The notes under the pieces are model-generated. The model worked only from the letters and a program-made list of their open reading frames with translations. It was not told the origin of the DNA and searched no databases. The translations under genes were made by a program, and so were the position numbers. Shown here piece after piece: positions 30,647 to 38,711 of a stretch of DNA of 40,159 nucleotides (position 1 is its first letter; each line of letters begins with the position of its first letter). The stretch comes from a virus, in IMG/VR virus record IMGVR_UViG_3300035670_013243, positions 1 to 40,159 of that record, one strand, 5' to 3'.

Positions 30647-32317
30647 CTAAAGAACAGCTTTGATAGCTTCCAAACTTGCAAAAAACGCTTGGATTTCTTG
30701 ATTTGGACTATTAGCAAAAGCTTGAGCAAAAGCTTTATAACTATTAGAATCCTTTAAGGCAGTACCTCCAGCGGGCGCAGGCAAACTAGCTACGTTTTGA
30801 CTAATATCGCTAACTGCTTTAACGATATTTTCGGCAGGCGCATTGAATACCGCTCTATATTTTTCTATTTCACTCTGGAAACTTACTACTTTTTTACCGC
30901 TGCCATCAACAAGATTTCCGTCTGCATCCATTCCAACACCAATACCACCTGTTATTGCTGCAACATCTTGTTGTGGATTTCTACGAGGAGTATCATATGA
31001 AGAGCTATAGCCAGTATATGAGTCTTTAAAGAAATCTGCTAGTTTCGATGTTGCCCAAGCTATAGCTCCTGCTAATGCAGTAAGAAGTAATGCCGTAAGA
31101 ACAAACTCGTTTAATTGAATCTTGTTAACAACTTCTCCTGTTCTTGCATATTCCGACAAAACTTGTTTTTTTAAATACAACTTAGCAAGTTGTTGCTGTC
31201 TCGGTGTTAAAACAGATTCAGAAACTTGTTTTTGACCAATTTTCGTAAATGCGTCTTGTAAAGCAGAAGATTGTGTTAATATTTCTCCAAGAGCACCTTC
31301 TCCTTTATTTGCACCAATTATTGTAGAAATGGCTCCACCTATTTTGTCTATGGCAGGATTTGCTTGCTGTGGTGGTGTAGCTTGTGTTTGTGGTGTAGCT
31401 TGTGTTTGTGGTGTAGCTTGTGTTTGTGGTGTAGCTTGTGTTTGTGGTGTAGCTTGCTGTGGCAGTGGCCCTGCTGCTGCTGCTGCTTGCTTTGCCTGAT
31501 TTAAATCGTTGGCAGAAAAGTTTCTAGGTAATTGAATGCTTCTAATTTGCTTCAGATAATTTTTAAGTTCTTCTACCGTATTGATTGGAACGTTATTTGT
31601 TTGCGCTTGTCTTAAAGCGGCAATAGCACCTTGCATAACTTTTCCTTTTATTTGTTGTTCCAACAAAGATATTTTTGTTTGAGCTAAAGAAGCAAGATAT
31701 TCTGAGCGTTCAATCAATCCAACTTCATATAGCTTTTTATTCATCTTGAATCTATCAATGATTGATGACTCTGCTATTGCTTCTTTTGGCTGTGTTGTTC
31801 CTGCTGCTGGTGCTGCTTGTTGTGGTTCTTGGGTTTTTGGTATTTTAGGATTAATTTTATTGAACTCTTCTGCAAAATCAGCAGAAGTTTTAGCAAGACC
31901 GTTTGTATCATTTGAGATTCTGTCTGTCATTGCTTTTGCAGCTAAAGCAGATGCGTCAATGGCTTGTTTTAGTTTACCTTGAGAAACAGTGGCTGCTTGT
32001 TCAAGATCACTAAATGCATTGTCCTCTGACAAAGCATCAAATATTAATTTTGCTTCATTGGTGGCTTTTCCATCCCAGGGCTTTAAAAAAACTTTCAGAA
32101 ACCAAGCTTGATTTGAACCGTTTGCACTCAAATTTTGAATTACACTAGCAATCTCATTGATTTTTTCACTTTTTATTTTATCTTCTTTGCCGCTAAAAAG
32201 CTTCTTAAACCATTTTGATTCTTGTTTTTTTCTCAAATGTTTAGTTGACCATTCTTTCAAAGCAATGATTGGAACACGCTGATCGTTTTCTGGGTTTAAT
32301 GTAAGTTTGATTGCCAT
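30647..32317 (-). CDS. Putative virion protein with repeat linker and one membrane segment
   Basis: I start at ATG 32317 (AAAGG nine bases upstream); the frame extends to a TTG three codons earlier. The 556-residue protein has a charged helical N-terminal half, an Ala/Gln/Thr/Pro linker with ATPQTQ repeats, and a hydrophobic helix (FVLTALLLTALAGAIAWATSKLADFF) likely to cross or enter a membrane. Its C-terminal part is rich in Ala, Ser and Asn. No enzyme motif is seen. The layout resembles injected internal proteins or tail-associated membrane proteins. It converges with the RadA-like gene and is divergent from the sigma operon. Confidence 0.7.
   Translation of the reverse strand: MAIKLTLNPENDQRVPIIALKEWSTKHLRKKQESKWFKKLFSGKEDKIKSEKINEIASVIQNLSANGSNQAWFLKVFLKPWDGKATNEAKLIFDALSEDNAFSDLEQAATVSQGKLKQAIDASALAAKAMTDRISNDTNGLAKTSADFAEEFNKINPKIPKTQEPQQAAPAAGTTQPKEAIAESSIIDRFKMNKKLYEVGLIERSEYLASLAQTKISLLEQQIKGKVMQGAIAALRQAQTNNVPINTVEELKNYLKQIRSIQLPRNFSANDLNQAKQAAAAAGPLPQQATPQTQATPQTQATPQTQATPQTQATPPQQANPAIDKIGGAISTIIGANKGEGALGEILTQSSALQDAFTKIGQKQVSESVLTPRQQQLAKLYLKKQVLSEYARTGEVVNKIQLNEFVLTALLLTALAGAIAWATSKLADFFKDSYTGYSSSYDTPRRNPQQDVAAITGGIGVGMDADGNLVDGSGKKVVSFQSEIEKYRAVFNAPAENIVKAVSDISQNVASLPAPAGGTALKDSNSYKAFAQAFANSPNQEIQAFFASLEAIKAVL
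31374..31451 (-). repeat. 18-bp perfect tandem repeat in coding sequence
   Basis: GGTGTAGCTTGTGTTTGT is repeated four times without change plus a partial fifth copy, encoding (ATPQTQ)n on the minus strand. The lack of any silent changes points to recent expansion. Confidence 0.92.
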
Positions 32318-32407
32318 TAGCCACAACCTTTGATATTACCCTAAATAGTCTAGGATTAAATACTTGCTTTTGAGAATATGATGTGTTAGTTTGGTAGTAT
32401 GATAGGT

Positions 32408-32839
32408 ATGAGTGACACTAACTGGCTAACACACTTGAATAATCTTGTTGCATATTCAAATTATCATGGTGTTTATGTTGAGTTTAAACGTGGTTGTGAA
32501 GATTCTTACACCGCTGACGTTCAAAAAATTACAATCAATAGCCAACGTACACTAAAAAATCAAACGTATATTTTGCTGCACGAACTTGGTCATCACAATA
32601 TACTGAAAGATGGAATGCTTTGCAAAAAGTTTGCTGTGCTCAATCAAGAAAATGTTGCACGTAACCTTTCCAATCGTATCCTAAGCTTAGAAGAAGAAGT
32701 TATCGCTTGGCATATTGGAGAAGGTATCGGTCGCTCATTAAGCATTCCTTTGGATGCTAGCTTCCAAATTTTAAAGTCTCGCTGCCTTAAAACCTACGTT
32801 GATTCAATCGCATCAAAAAAAGTAAGGAACAACCAATGA
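32408..32839 (+). CDS. ImmA/IrrE-like zinc metallopeptidase
   Basis: The 143-residue protein (start at ATG 32408; an ATG three codons earlier is possible) has H58-E-L-G-H62 in ILLHELGHHNIL and a Glu cluster in LSLEEEVIAWHIGEGIG (95-101), the likely third zinc ligand. This layout is typical of the ImmA/IrrE minimal peptidases, which cut transcription regulators in phages, conjugative elements and Deinococcus. It overlaps the sigma gene by 4 nt, so the two are made together. Substrate unknown. A regulator of phage or host transcription is the natural guess. Confidence 0.82.
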   Translation: MSDTNWLTHLNNLVAYSNYHGVYVEFKRGCEDSYTADVQKITINSQRTLKNQTYILLHELGHHNILKDGMLCKKFAVLNQENVARNLSNRILSLEEEVIAWHIGEGIGRSLSIPLDASFQILKSRCLKTYVDSIASKKVRNNQ

Positions 32840-33570
32840 CACTAAAAACAAGCACAAACGAAGAAGATATTGAACTGTTCAAGAAATATCAAACAACAAA
32901 AGTATTGGATGAAAATGGCAAGCTATTGAAGGCAGACATAAAGCTACGGAATGATTTAGCTCAACGTAATGCCAAGCTTGTCACATTTGTAATCAACAAG
33001 TTTTACTCCAAAAAGCAAAAGCACAAGGAACTACGAAGTGATTTACTTCAAGAAGGTCATCTTGGTTTGTTTGATGCTATTGATGGATTCAAGCCAGAGC
33101 TAGGATTTAAGTTTTCTACATATGCTACATGGTGGATTCGTCAAAGCGTAAACTCTTATCTTCTAGATCAAGAGCCAATGCTTCATATTCCCAGTCATAT
33201 TCGTACTGCACGAAATAAACTGTTTAATCTTGCCAAAGAACGTTCAACAGCATTCAAGGATATCAGCAAAGATATGCTTGAAGAGCTTGGCATGACAGAA
33301 AAGATGTTTGCGTCTGTGACAGCAGCAATTAAAACTAAGTCATGGAATGTTCAGTCAATTGACGAACCATTGAGTTCAAGTATGGATAAAACGTTGAGAG
33401 ACGTTATTCCAAGCGTTGAAGCTGATATGTTGGTTGGTGTTGACAACAAGCGTATTCTACTAGCGGCAAAAGAAGCTTTTATGAAGCTTAATTTGCGAGA
33501 GAAGTGTGTGTTGTTGGAGCGTTATGGAGTTGATTGCAGCAAAATTGTAGCAAAGGAGAATGCGAAATGA
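32836..33570 (+). CDS. Phage sigma-70-family factor lacking a full region 4
   Basis: The 244-residue protein has a strong region 2 (SDLLQEGHLGLFDAIDGFKPELGFKFSTYATWWIRQSVNSYL, about 68-109), including the -10-binding and core-binding parts. A region 3-like part follows (HIPSHIRTARNKLF...DISKDMLEELGMTEKMF) and the start of region 4 (AFMKLNLREKCVLLERYGV). The sequence then stops before the -35-binding helix-turn-helix. T4 late sigma gp55 likewise lacks a normal region 4. It probably directs RNA polymerase to late promoters that have only a -10-like element. ATGA overlaps couple it to the genes on both sides. Confidence 0.92.
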   Translation: MTLKTSTNEEDIELFKKYQTTKVLDENGKLLKADIKLRNDLAQRNAKLVTFVINKFYSKKQKHKELRSDLLQEGHLGLFDAIDGFKPELGFKFSTYATWWIRQSVNSYLLDQEPMLHIPSHIRTARNKLFNLAKERSTAFKDISKDMLEELGMTEKMFASVTAAIKTKSWNVQSIDEPLSSSMDKTLRDVIPSVEADMLVGVDNKRILLAAKEAFMKLNLREKCVLLERYGVDCSKIVAKENAK

Positions 33571-33848
33571 ATCAGAAGTATATAACTATCGAAGAGGGTG
33601 AAGACTATCGCACCATAGCAACCAAGATGACAGCATTAGGATATAAGATGAATCATGCAACTGCAAGAAACATTCTTTTGTCTGGAATGCGTAAATTCAT
33701 GTTGAATATGTCAGAATCTCTTGGTAGACCTCTTACAGACGAAGAATGTAGTATGTTAGTAATGAGACAAGACATTCATGAAGTACTGGGAGATATTCTT
33801 CCCCTCTGTTTATCAGAGGAAACACAACAATGCCCGGTGGCAAAATAA
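33567..33848 (+). CDS. Small HTH protein resembling a separate sigma region 4 (possible gp33-like partner)
   Basis: I start at ATG 33567 (AAGGAG nine bases upstream, ATGA overlap with the sigma stop), giving 93 residues. The segment EDYRTIATKMTALGYKMNHATARNILLSGMRKFM has the arrangement of a sigma-4.2 helix-turn-helix (an iA..mg...ARn...ALrKl pattern). Since the upstream sigma ends just before this element, the two look like a sigma factor split into two coupled chains. T4 uses gp55 plus gp33, the latter replacing region 4 on the polymerase flap. Function is inferred from motif and context. Confidence 0.75.
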   Translation: MNQKYITIEEGEDYRTIATKMTALGYKMNHATARNILLSGMRKFMLNMSESLGRPLTDEECSMLVMRQDIHEVLGDILPLCLSEETQQCPVAK

Positions 33849-34264
33849 CCGCAAAACAAGAATTGCCTGATTTACAAAGTTATCTCGCTCGCAAACGTTA
33901 TCCGTTAGATAAATGGCTTGTAGCAAATAACATTACCTCCACAGAAGCCCTTAATAGCCTTATTAGCTCCAACAAATGGATTGTTAGTCCAGAACTACAT
34001 CATTTGATTTCCGAGCTGTTAAAACCCATTTATATACCTCCTGCACCAATTGTTGAAGCTGTTGTTTCAGCTCCAGTAGTTGTTGAGCCTATTGAAACGG
34101 TTTTAAAGGAAGAAACTGTGGTAGAACAAGTTGTTGAACAACAAACAAACCTCGCAACCGAGGAACAAGTTGTTTCATCAGAACCAGAGGAGAATATTCA
34201 AATAGTTGAAGAATCTTCTATGGTGCCATATCAATCATTCAAAGAAAGGAAAAAGTCTAGATAA
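33830..34264 (+). CDS. Unknown acidic protein downstream of the sigma pair
   Basis: The 144-residue protein has a small N-terminal helical domain (LPDLQSYLARKRYPLDKWLVANNITSTEALNSLI) and a long disordered Val/Glu/Pro tail ending in a basic KERKKSR. It overlaps the upstream gene by 19 nt with GAGG as ribosome site. No family is recognised. It might be a polymerase- or clamp-binding accessory protein, given its operon. Confidence 0.7.
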   Translation: MPGGKITAKQELPDLQSYLARKRYPLDKWLVANNITSTEALNSLISSNKWIVSPELHHLISELLKPIYIPPAPIVEAVVSAPVVVEPIETVLKEETVVEQVVEQQTNLATEEQVVSSEPEENIQIVEESSMVPYQSFKERKKSR

Positions 34265-34266
34265 TC

Positions 34267-34440
34267 ATGAGTTCCCGTCATCAAAAAGAAAAACGCCTTC
34301 GCCCACAAAGAGATCCATATAAAAGAACTCAATTCAATCAATCAAAGTATTTGCTGTTAGGGAAAACGAACGAGGCTGCCCCAGCAGATGAAGATTTGGA
34401 AGATTACGAGGATAGTGCCGATTACGATGATGTGAAATAG
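34267..34440 (+). CDS. Small basic-acidic protein, end of the sigma operon
   Basis: The 57-residue frame starts two bases after the previous stop and ends at TAG 34438-34440. Its N-terminal half is strongly basic (SSRHQKEKRLRPQRDPYKR) and its C-terminal part is very acidic (DEDLEDYEDSADYDD). This dipole could bind nucleic acid or polymerase. Tight spacing and composition support a real gene. No family is recognised. Confidence 0.6.
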   Translation: MSSRHQKEKRLRPQRDPYKRTQFNQSKYLLLGKTNEAAPADEDLEDYEDSADYDDVK

Positions 34441-34497
34441 TTCAAGAATACTTTTAGACTTTGTTTATTGTGTGGCATTCTAAGTCTACCGAAAGGC

Positions 34498-34520
34498 GCT
34501 ACGGCAAACAACCCCGTAGC
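34498..34520 (+). promoter_or_regulatory. 5' hairpin of a strongly expressed single gene
   Basis: GCTACGG and CCGTAGC form a perfect 7-bp GC-rich stem with a 9-nt loop, ending 23 bp before the ATG and just before an AAAGG ribosome site. It is placed to stabilise the mRNA or control its translation. The upstream gap from 34441 probably holds the promoter (TTTAGACTT...CATTCTAAG), which I cannot define with confidence. Confidence 0.5.
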
Positions 34521-34543
34521 AAAAAATGAAAGGTAGAAACATC

Positions 34544-34828
34544 ATGTCATACGAAACAACCAACTCATCATTCACCTCACTTGCTCGTATCGGTTCCGGC
34601 TCAAACCCACGCAACACTCTTCGCTTCACTCCAACCAACTCAACGGATATTGGTGTAAGCGTAGAACAACCAGCAAGCAAGAAGGCTATGACAATGGAAG
34701 TAATCGTACCAATCTCACGGTCAAAGGTTCGTTCTCGTCGCACTGCTCGCTTCACACTCAATGGTGTTCAAGCTCGCAAGCTCTACGAAACACTTAGTAA
34801 GTTCTACGCTGAACGTGATCAAGGCTGA
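34544..34828 (+). CDS. Small basic protein, probably highly expressed, own transcription unit
   Basis: The 94-residue product starts at ATG 34544, with AAAGG ten bases upstream. It is Ser/Thr-rich with a basic beta-type centre (MTMEVIVPISRSKVRSRRTARFTLNG) and a C-terminal helix (VQARKLYETLSKFYAE). Codon choice (CGT, CTC, AAC, GGT and ATC more often than in neighbours) suggests heavy expression. A 5' hairpin and a strong terminator bracket it as a one-gene unit. A DNA- or RNA-binding role fits the charge but is not shown. Confidence 0.75.
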   Translation: MSYETTNSSFTSLARIGSGSNPRNTLRFTPTNSTDIGVSVEQPASKKAMTMEVIVPISRSKVRSRRTARFTLNGVQARKLYETLSKFYAERDQG

Positions 34829-34864
34829 TTAGCTAAACCTTAGAAATAGACTAAAGCTAAGAAA

Positions 34865-34898
34865 GGCAAGGTGTTAAGCATCTTGCCTTTTTTCTTTT
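34865..34898 (+). terminator. Strong rho-independent terminator
   Basis: GGCAAGGTG and CATCTTGCC (one G-U pair) enclose loop TTAAG and are followed by TTTTTTCTTTTT. It ends the 94-residue gene. Confidence 0.92.
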
Positions 34899-34914
34899 TA
34901 GGCTATTTATATAC

Positions 34915-35571
34915 ATGAGCATTAAGATAACATTACAAGACTTTGGTAAACTAGTTAAACCAAAAATACTTGTTGAAGCTTATTTGCTTTGCAACAAAGA
35001 TGTTGATGCCGGTGATTGGTGGAAAAAAGTTGTAACACTTGATGCAAACTCAAAGTCTTATAGATGTGATACCATTCAAAGCATATACGGTACCTCTCTA
35101 AACCATCTCTTTGAAAGCATAGATATTGAAACTTATGTTGGCGTTGTTAGTTCATTCATTGTATTCCATCAAGGAGCATACAAGTTTGTTAACAACCGAG
35201 AAGAAGCGGAAAAAATTCTTAGTAGCAACAAACGTTATGTGGTTCGTGGAGTTGGATTAAAACTATATTACACAAAAGATTTAACTGCTGGTTGGGAACC
35301 AACCGAAGTTTCAACAATTCAATGGTTCTATCGTCCCATGCATCTTATTGATTTAGAAACAATTGAATCCTATGAATCAATTTGTGTTGGAGACATGCTT
35401 GTATTCAAAAAAACACAGGCTTTGGTTACTGGCATTAAAACATTGAAACGTAAAAAGTTTTGGGCTACTTGCAGCTGGACAAGAAAGAAAATCACTATTC
35501 TAAACGGTAGCACCGGACATCAAATGCGCTTAAACACAAATCGTCCATTCACCATTCTTAAAAGCAAATAA
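34915..35571 (+). CDS. Unknown protein
   Basis: The 218-residue protein has mixed alpha/beta content with many aromatic residues in the centre (YVGVVSSFIVFHQGAYKFVNN, RYVVRGVGLKLYYTKDL). It ends in a basic beta-rich part (KTLKRKKFWATCSWTRKKITIL). No family is recognised. CTATTTATATAC lies directly before the ATG with no ribosome site, so the message may be leaderless or the box may be a promoter overlapping the start. Confidence 0.7.
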   Translation: MSIKITLQDFGKLVKPKILVEAYLLCNKDVDAGDWWKKVVTLDANSKSYRCDTIQSIYGTSLNHLFESIDIETYVGVVSSFIVFHQGAYKFVNNREEAEKILSSNKRYVVRGVGLKLYYTKDLTAGWEPTEVSTIQWFYRPMHLIDLETIESYESICVGDMLVFKKTQALVTGIKTLKRKKFWATCSWTRKKITILNGSTGHQMRLNTNRPFTILKSK

Positions 35572-35748
35572 TCATTCTTCGTCAAATCCCTCGTCCTCTT
35601 CAGATTCCAATTCTGTACGTACACGATCCACAATCGATATCACATCATCAACAGTTGACATTTCATCAGCTTCCAAAAGAGTTTTGTATTCATCCATAAA
35701 CTCTTCCAATCTATCAATCAATCTAGAAAGCACTCTCACACTTGACAT
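35572..35748 (-). CDS. Small acidic helical protein
   Basis: A 58-residue frame, MSSVRVLSRLIDRLEEFMDE and onwards, ends EDEGFDEE. It is an acidic helix pair. The stop abuts the stop of the plus-strand 218-residue gene with no gap. The start overlaps the upstream 111-residue minus gene by 13 bp, with GAGGA upstream. Strong codon periodicity and packing support it although it is short. Function unknown. Confidence 0.7.
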   Translation of the reverse strand: MSSVRVLSRLIDRLEEFMDEYKTLLEADEMSTVDDVISIVDRVRTELESEEDEGFDEE

Positions 35749-36071
35749 AATTTCTTGTTATCCTCTTCAATAATTTCAAACTGTTTTTTGCTGCCAATAA
35801 TCCATCCGAACATATCACTATATAAGCACTTGTAATAAAAACTACCATGCTCGTCTTGCATTTTGTTTAACAACACAAAACTTTCATTTGTTGGTTTAAG
35901 AGTTGTAGATGGCTGTGGAAGCTTGCCTAAAGCACTTGTTAGAATACTGGGAAGCCAGCTATTCTTCTTGTTTCTTTCTTCTAACACAAGATTTAAATCT
36001 GAATATACCACAACAAATGATTGCAATGCATTCTTTTTACTTTTGATATGACATAAAGAACCAATACGCAT
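35736..36071 (-). CDS. Unknown small protein
   Basis: The 111-residue protein has a beta-rich start (RIGSLCHIKSKKNALQSFVVVYSDLNLVLEE), a Pro/Ser linker, and a second beta part (FVLLNKMQDEHGSFYYKCLYSDMFGWIIG). This could be two small SH3-like barrels. It is coupled to the 58-residue gene downstream and divergent from the KTSC gene. No family is recognised. Confidence 0.68.
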   Translation of the reverse strand: MRIGSLCHIKSKKNALQSFVVVYSDLNLVLEERNKKNSWLPSILTSALGKLPQPSTTLKPTNESFVLLNKMQDEHGSFYYKCLYSDMFGWIIGSKKQFEIIEEDNKKLCQV

Positions 36072-36121
36072 TTAAAAGCTAACTCCTTTTTTCGTAGCCC
36101 TAACGCTAACTATAACTTAGT

Positions 36122-36376
36122 ATGGAAACACTTGAATCAAAAACCTTTGTTGGAGACAACAGATATCTCAATCATGTATTCAAACAAAGTAAAACACTAG
36201 CATATTGCAAATATGATACTATTCATTCTCTTCTCTTGGTTATCTTCCACAACGGTACAGAATACGAATATTCTGGTGTAGATTTAGCCACATACAACGA
36301 GCTAATAACAGCACCTTCTGCTGGTAGCTATTTCAGTAAGATTTTACGCAAGTATAAGTTTGTTAGGCTCAAGTAG
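36122..36376 (+). CDS. KTSC-domain protein
   Basis: The 84-residue protein is essentially one KTSC domain. LLLVIFHNGTEYEYSGVDLATYNELITAPSAGSYFSKILRKYKFVRL carries the G-x-x-Y-x-Y-x-G-V start and the S-A/G-S-Y-F...I/L-R pattern of the family. KTSC domains occur alone or fused in many phages and bacteria and are suspected of nucleic-acid binding; the role here is unknown. A fragment with nearly the same DNA sequence lies at 17786-17810. Confidence 0.85.
   Translation: METLESKTFVGDNRYLNHVFKQSKTLAYCKYDTIHSLLLVIFHNGTEYEYSGVDLATYNELITAPSAGSYFSKILRKYKFVRLK
36231..36256 (+). repeat. Partner of the short repeat at 17786
   Basis: This part of the KTSC gene matches 17786-17810 with one substitution and one inserted base. 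Here it is inside an intact frame, so this copy is the likely source. Confidence 0.55.
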
Positions 36377-36390
36377 CTACTTATTGACAA

Positions 36391-37599
36391 ATGAAGCTTA
36401 AAAACATACTTTTTGCAAATGAAAACACTGGAGATTTTTCTGGGGCAGGAACATTTCAAGGTGGACCCTACGGATTTGGTAATCGTTATCAACTAACCAA
36501 CTCACAAGTATGGCCAGGATTACAAGACCCTGATGCTGACTTACCTCCCAATCCTTCTTTCAGACCTGCTATAGATGCTCAACGAGATCCAAAAGACAGT
36601 GAATATGATTCTCTTGAAAGTTCAGAGGTTTATGATAATCGTCCACACCTTCTTCCAGGTGAAGACACTGTGCGTGATGAACTGTTAAATAAACCAGATT
36701 ATGAACCAAACTATTTTTACGAACCATTAAACGAAGACCCAGCAAGAGTTCTTTACAGAGACTTGCCAGGCTTTCCAGCAATGAATACTCTTTCTGAACC
36801 TATAGATCACGTACCAGAAGACGAAGATCCAGACAGAACAGAGCCAGAAGAAGAACGTTATAACATTCCTCACTTGCTTCCTTCCCCAAGAGAAGGTAAG
36901 CGTGGAGTTCCGTTTGGACATGGGCCTGTTAATGTTCCAGGTGAAGGAACGCTTGAGTTGCAACCTGGAGACATTGGTGTGCAAGCAAGTATGTACAGCC
37001 CAACAGAACCCGATGGAAACGAGTTAAATCTTACAAAAAAACGCAATCAAACACTTAATCGCTGGAAAGAAACAACACAAGTTGATAAAGGTCATACTAA
37101 CAGAGACGAAGTGTTTAATCATCTTGTAAAGCCTGTTAACTACATCAAAAAAGAGTTTGGCCAACAAGATTATGTGAAAGATTTAGATGACGAAGATGAT
37201 GTTGTGATACAAGCTGGAGGACAAGGAGTTATTTCACATCCAATAAAGCATGTTCCTGGTAACGTGAATATCTATAAGAAAGGCAATCCCGGTTATTCAT
37301 TGGGAGAAGCAAAGGAACCTAAAATGGCAAAGAAAGAACCAAAGCGTGAGCTAGAAGACTACGTTCCAAAAGATTTAGACAAGAAAATGCCAAAAGAAAC
37401 TTATGGCAATGGAATGGGACAAGTCATGATAGCCTATCCTTTTCCTCGTGAAGATCGTGAAATTAAAAAATGCAAACCTCTTGAACCAGAACAAAACTAT
37501 ATTCCTTATCAATATGATCGCAGCCATATCGATACAATCATTGTTACCAAGCTATTTGAAAAGCTTGCAAGTTTAGCTAAATCTGAAAAGAAGAAGTAG
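36391..37599 (+). CDS. Unknown Pro/Asp/Glu-rich protein with a repeated C-terminal helix
   Basis: The 402-residue protein is rich in Pro, Asp, Glu and Tyr and looks mostly extended (PHLLPGEDTVRDELL, PHLLPSPREGKRGVPFGHGPVNVPGEG). HLLP-type segments recur. It ends in an amphipathic basic helix (TKLFEKLASLAKSEKKK). A diverged copy of that tail stands alone at 39315-39371, and the next protein starts with a similar helix (AKLFLKLAES). A structural or packaged protein is the most likely role. The ATG has no strong ribosome site. Confidence 0.7.
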   Translation: MKLKNILFANENTGDFSGAGTFQGGPYGFGNRYQLTNSQVWPGLQDPDADLPPNPSFRPAIDAQRDPKDSEYDSLESSEVYDNRPHLLPGEDTVRDELLNKPDYEPNYFYEPLNEDPARVLYRDLPGFPAMNTLSEPIDHVPEDEDPDRTEPEEERYNIPHLLPSPREGKRGVPFGHGPVNVPGEGTLELQPGDIGVQASMYSPTEPDGNELNLTKKRNQTLNRWKETTQVDKGHTNRDEVFNHLVKPVNYIKKEFGQQDYVKDLDDEDDVVIQAGGQGVISHPIKHVPGNVNIYKKGNPGYSLGEAKEPKMAKKEPKRELEDYVPKDLDKKMPKETYGNGMGQVMIAYPFPREDREIKKCKPLEPEQNYIPYQYDRSHIDTIIVTKLFEKLASLAKSEKKK

Positions 37600-37603
37600 T
37601 GAA

Positions 37604-38440
37604 ATGAGTCTGCAAACTTTGTTAGAGGCCAAGCTGTTTCTCAAGCTTGCAGAATCCAGAGAACAAGATCTAGAAAATCTTCATATTGCAAATGAAGTGT
37701 TTGAAAACATTGTTGCTTTTATTCGGAAGCTTAAAGGTGACACAGCCAAGTTTTCTGATAAATTTTATACCGATGACGCAGGAAGGTTTAAAGGTTTTCA
37801 TCTAACAACAAACCTTCCTAAGAGTCAAAGAATACCAGAAGTATTTGACTTGTTTATTGAGTTTGTTGACCGTGGTTTAAACAACATCAAACCAACAATT
37901 AAAGCCAAGGCTAGAAGGGTTATGAGCCCCGATAAAGCCAAGATAGAAGAATTTCACATCCAACTATTCATTGATGTTCCCGAGGCTGCTAATAAGCCTG
38001 TAAAAGCCTACAATAAATGGTTTGCTAGCAACTTGTTGTTGGCTTTGGAAAAGAGCAATTATCGTTCATCATTTGTTCATGAGTTTACTCACACGCTTGA
38101 CTTTAGAAGAATAAATCCAAATTACTTGATTGACAGAGCTAAACGCAAACTAGCTAAAATTCAAGCAGGTGTTAAAAAGGATTTTGGTGAATACACCAAC
38201 GATCCTTTGGAATTGAATGCTTATTATCAGCAAGCTTTAAGTGATTTTCATGAGAAGTTACTGGGAAAAAATACAGTTGAAGAATGGAATGATTTTGTTG
38301 GAAGAACACCGCAAGAATTTGCTGAAAACATTCTAAGCAATTATTTACGTCCACAAGTAATTCGAGGTTTAACACCGGAAAACAAAAAACGTTTTATGAA
38401 GCGTTTGGCAACAACTTGGGAATATCTTAGGATAAGCTAG
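37604..38440 (+). CDS. HEFTH zinc metallopeptidase-like protein with leader helix
   Basis: The 278-residue protein has H159-E-F-T-H163 in SSFVHEFTHTLDFRRI. About 40 residues later, E203 in YTNDPLELNAYYQQ is the likely third ligand, as in gluzincin-type peptidases of phages and plasmids. The first residues (MSLQTLLEAKLFLKLAE) form an amphipathic helix with a LLE-A site, like other possibly packaged proteins here. It begins four bases after the 402-residue gene and is probably co-transcribed with it. Substrate unknown; a protease carried in the virion is one possibility. Confidence 0.8.
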   Translation: MSLQTLLEAKLFLKLAESREQDLENLHIANEVFENIVAFIRKLKGDTAKFSDKFYTDDAGRFKGFHLTTNLPKSQRIPEVFDLFIEFVDRGLNNIKPTIKAKARRVMSPDKAKIEEFHIQLFIDVPEAANKPVKAYNKWFASNLLLALEKSNYRSSFVHEFTHTLDFRRINPNYLIDRAKRKLAKIQAGVKKDFGEYTNDPLELNAYYQQALSDFHEKLLGKNTVEEWNDFVGRTPQEFAENILSNYLRPQVIRGLTPENKKRFMKRLATTWEYLRIS

Positions 38441-38448
38441 TTATATAC

Positions 38449-38526
38449 ATGACATTTGCCCAATATTTTGTTGTTGGTGTTTTATTGTTTATCATGCTTT
38501 TCTTTGCTCCGAACAAAGAAGATTAA
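38449..38526 (+). CDS. 25-residue single-pass membrane micropeptide (tentative)
   Basis: MTFAQYFVVGVLLFIMLFFA followed by PNKED is a textbook single membrane helix with a charged tail. The ATG follows TTATATAC, the same arrangement as before the gene at 34915. It has no ribosome site and is very short, so chance cannot be excluded. If real, it may modulate lysis or the host membrane. Confidence 0.4.
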   Translation: MTFAQYFVVGVLLFIMLFFAPNKED

Positions 38527-38711
38527 ATACCTAATCCATCGGTTTTTGAATTTTTAGAACGATAAAAATTGGTATTACAACATAAGCAAATAGAGTTTTC
38601 TTTTATGTGAGATTTGCTAAAAACAATCCAACATTCAGAAGAACAAAAGAATTTTTTCGTGCCTTTTTTAACTTTTGCTTGATACCTATTTTTTTGTAGT
38701 GTATACTGTTT
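38523..38711 (-). pseudogene. Fragment of a zinc-finger protein, no start codon
   Basis: A 62-codon open stretch on the minus strand has no ATG, GTG or TTG at its head but encodes FFCSSECW...ICLCCNTNFYRSKNSKTDGLG. This matches the CxxC...F...DG.G / YCSxxC pattern of zinc fingers found on HNH and related phage proteins. It seems to be a gene remnant cut at its 5' side, beside the tRNA-Arg-like element. Confidence 0.5.
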
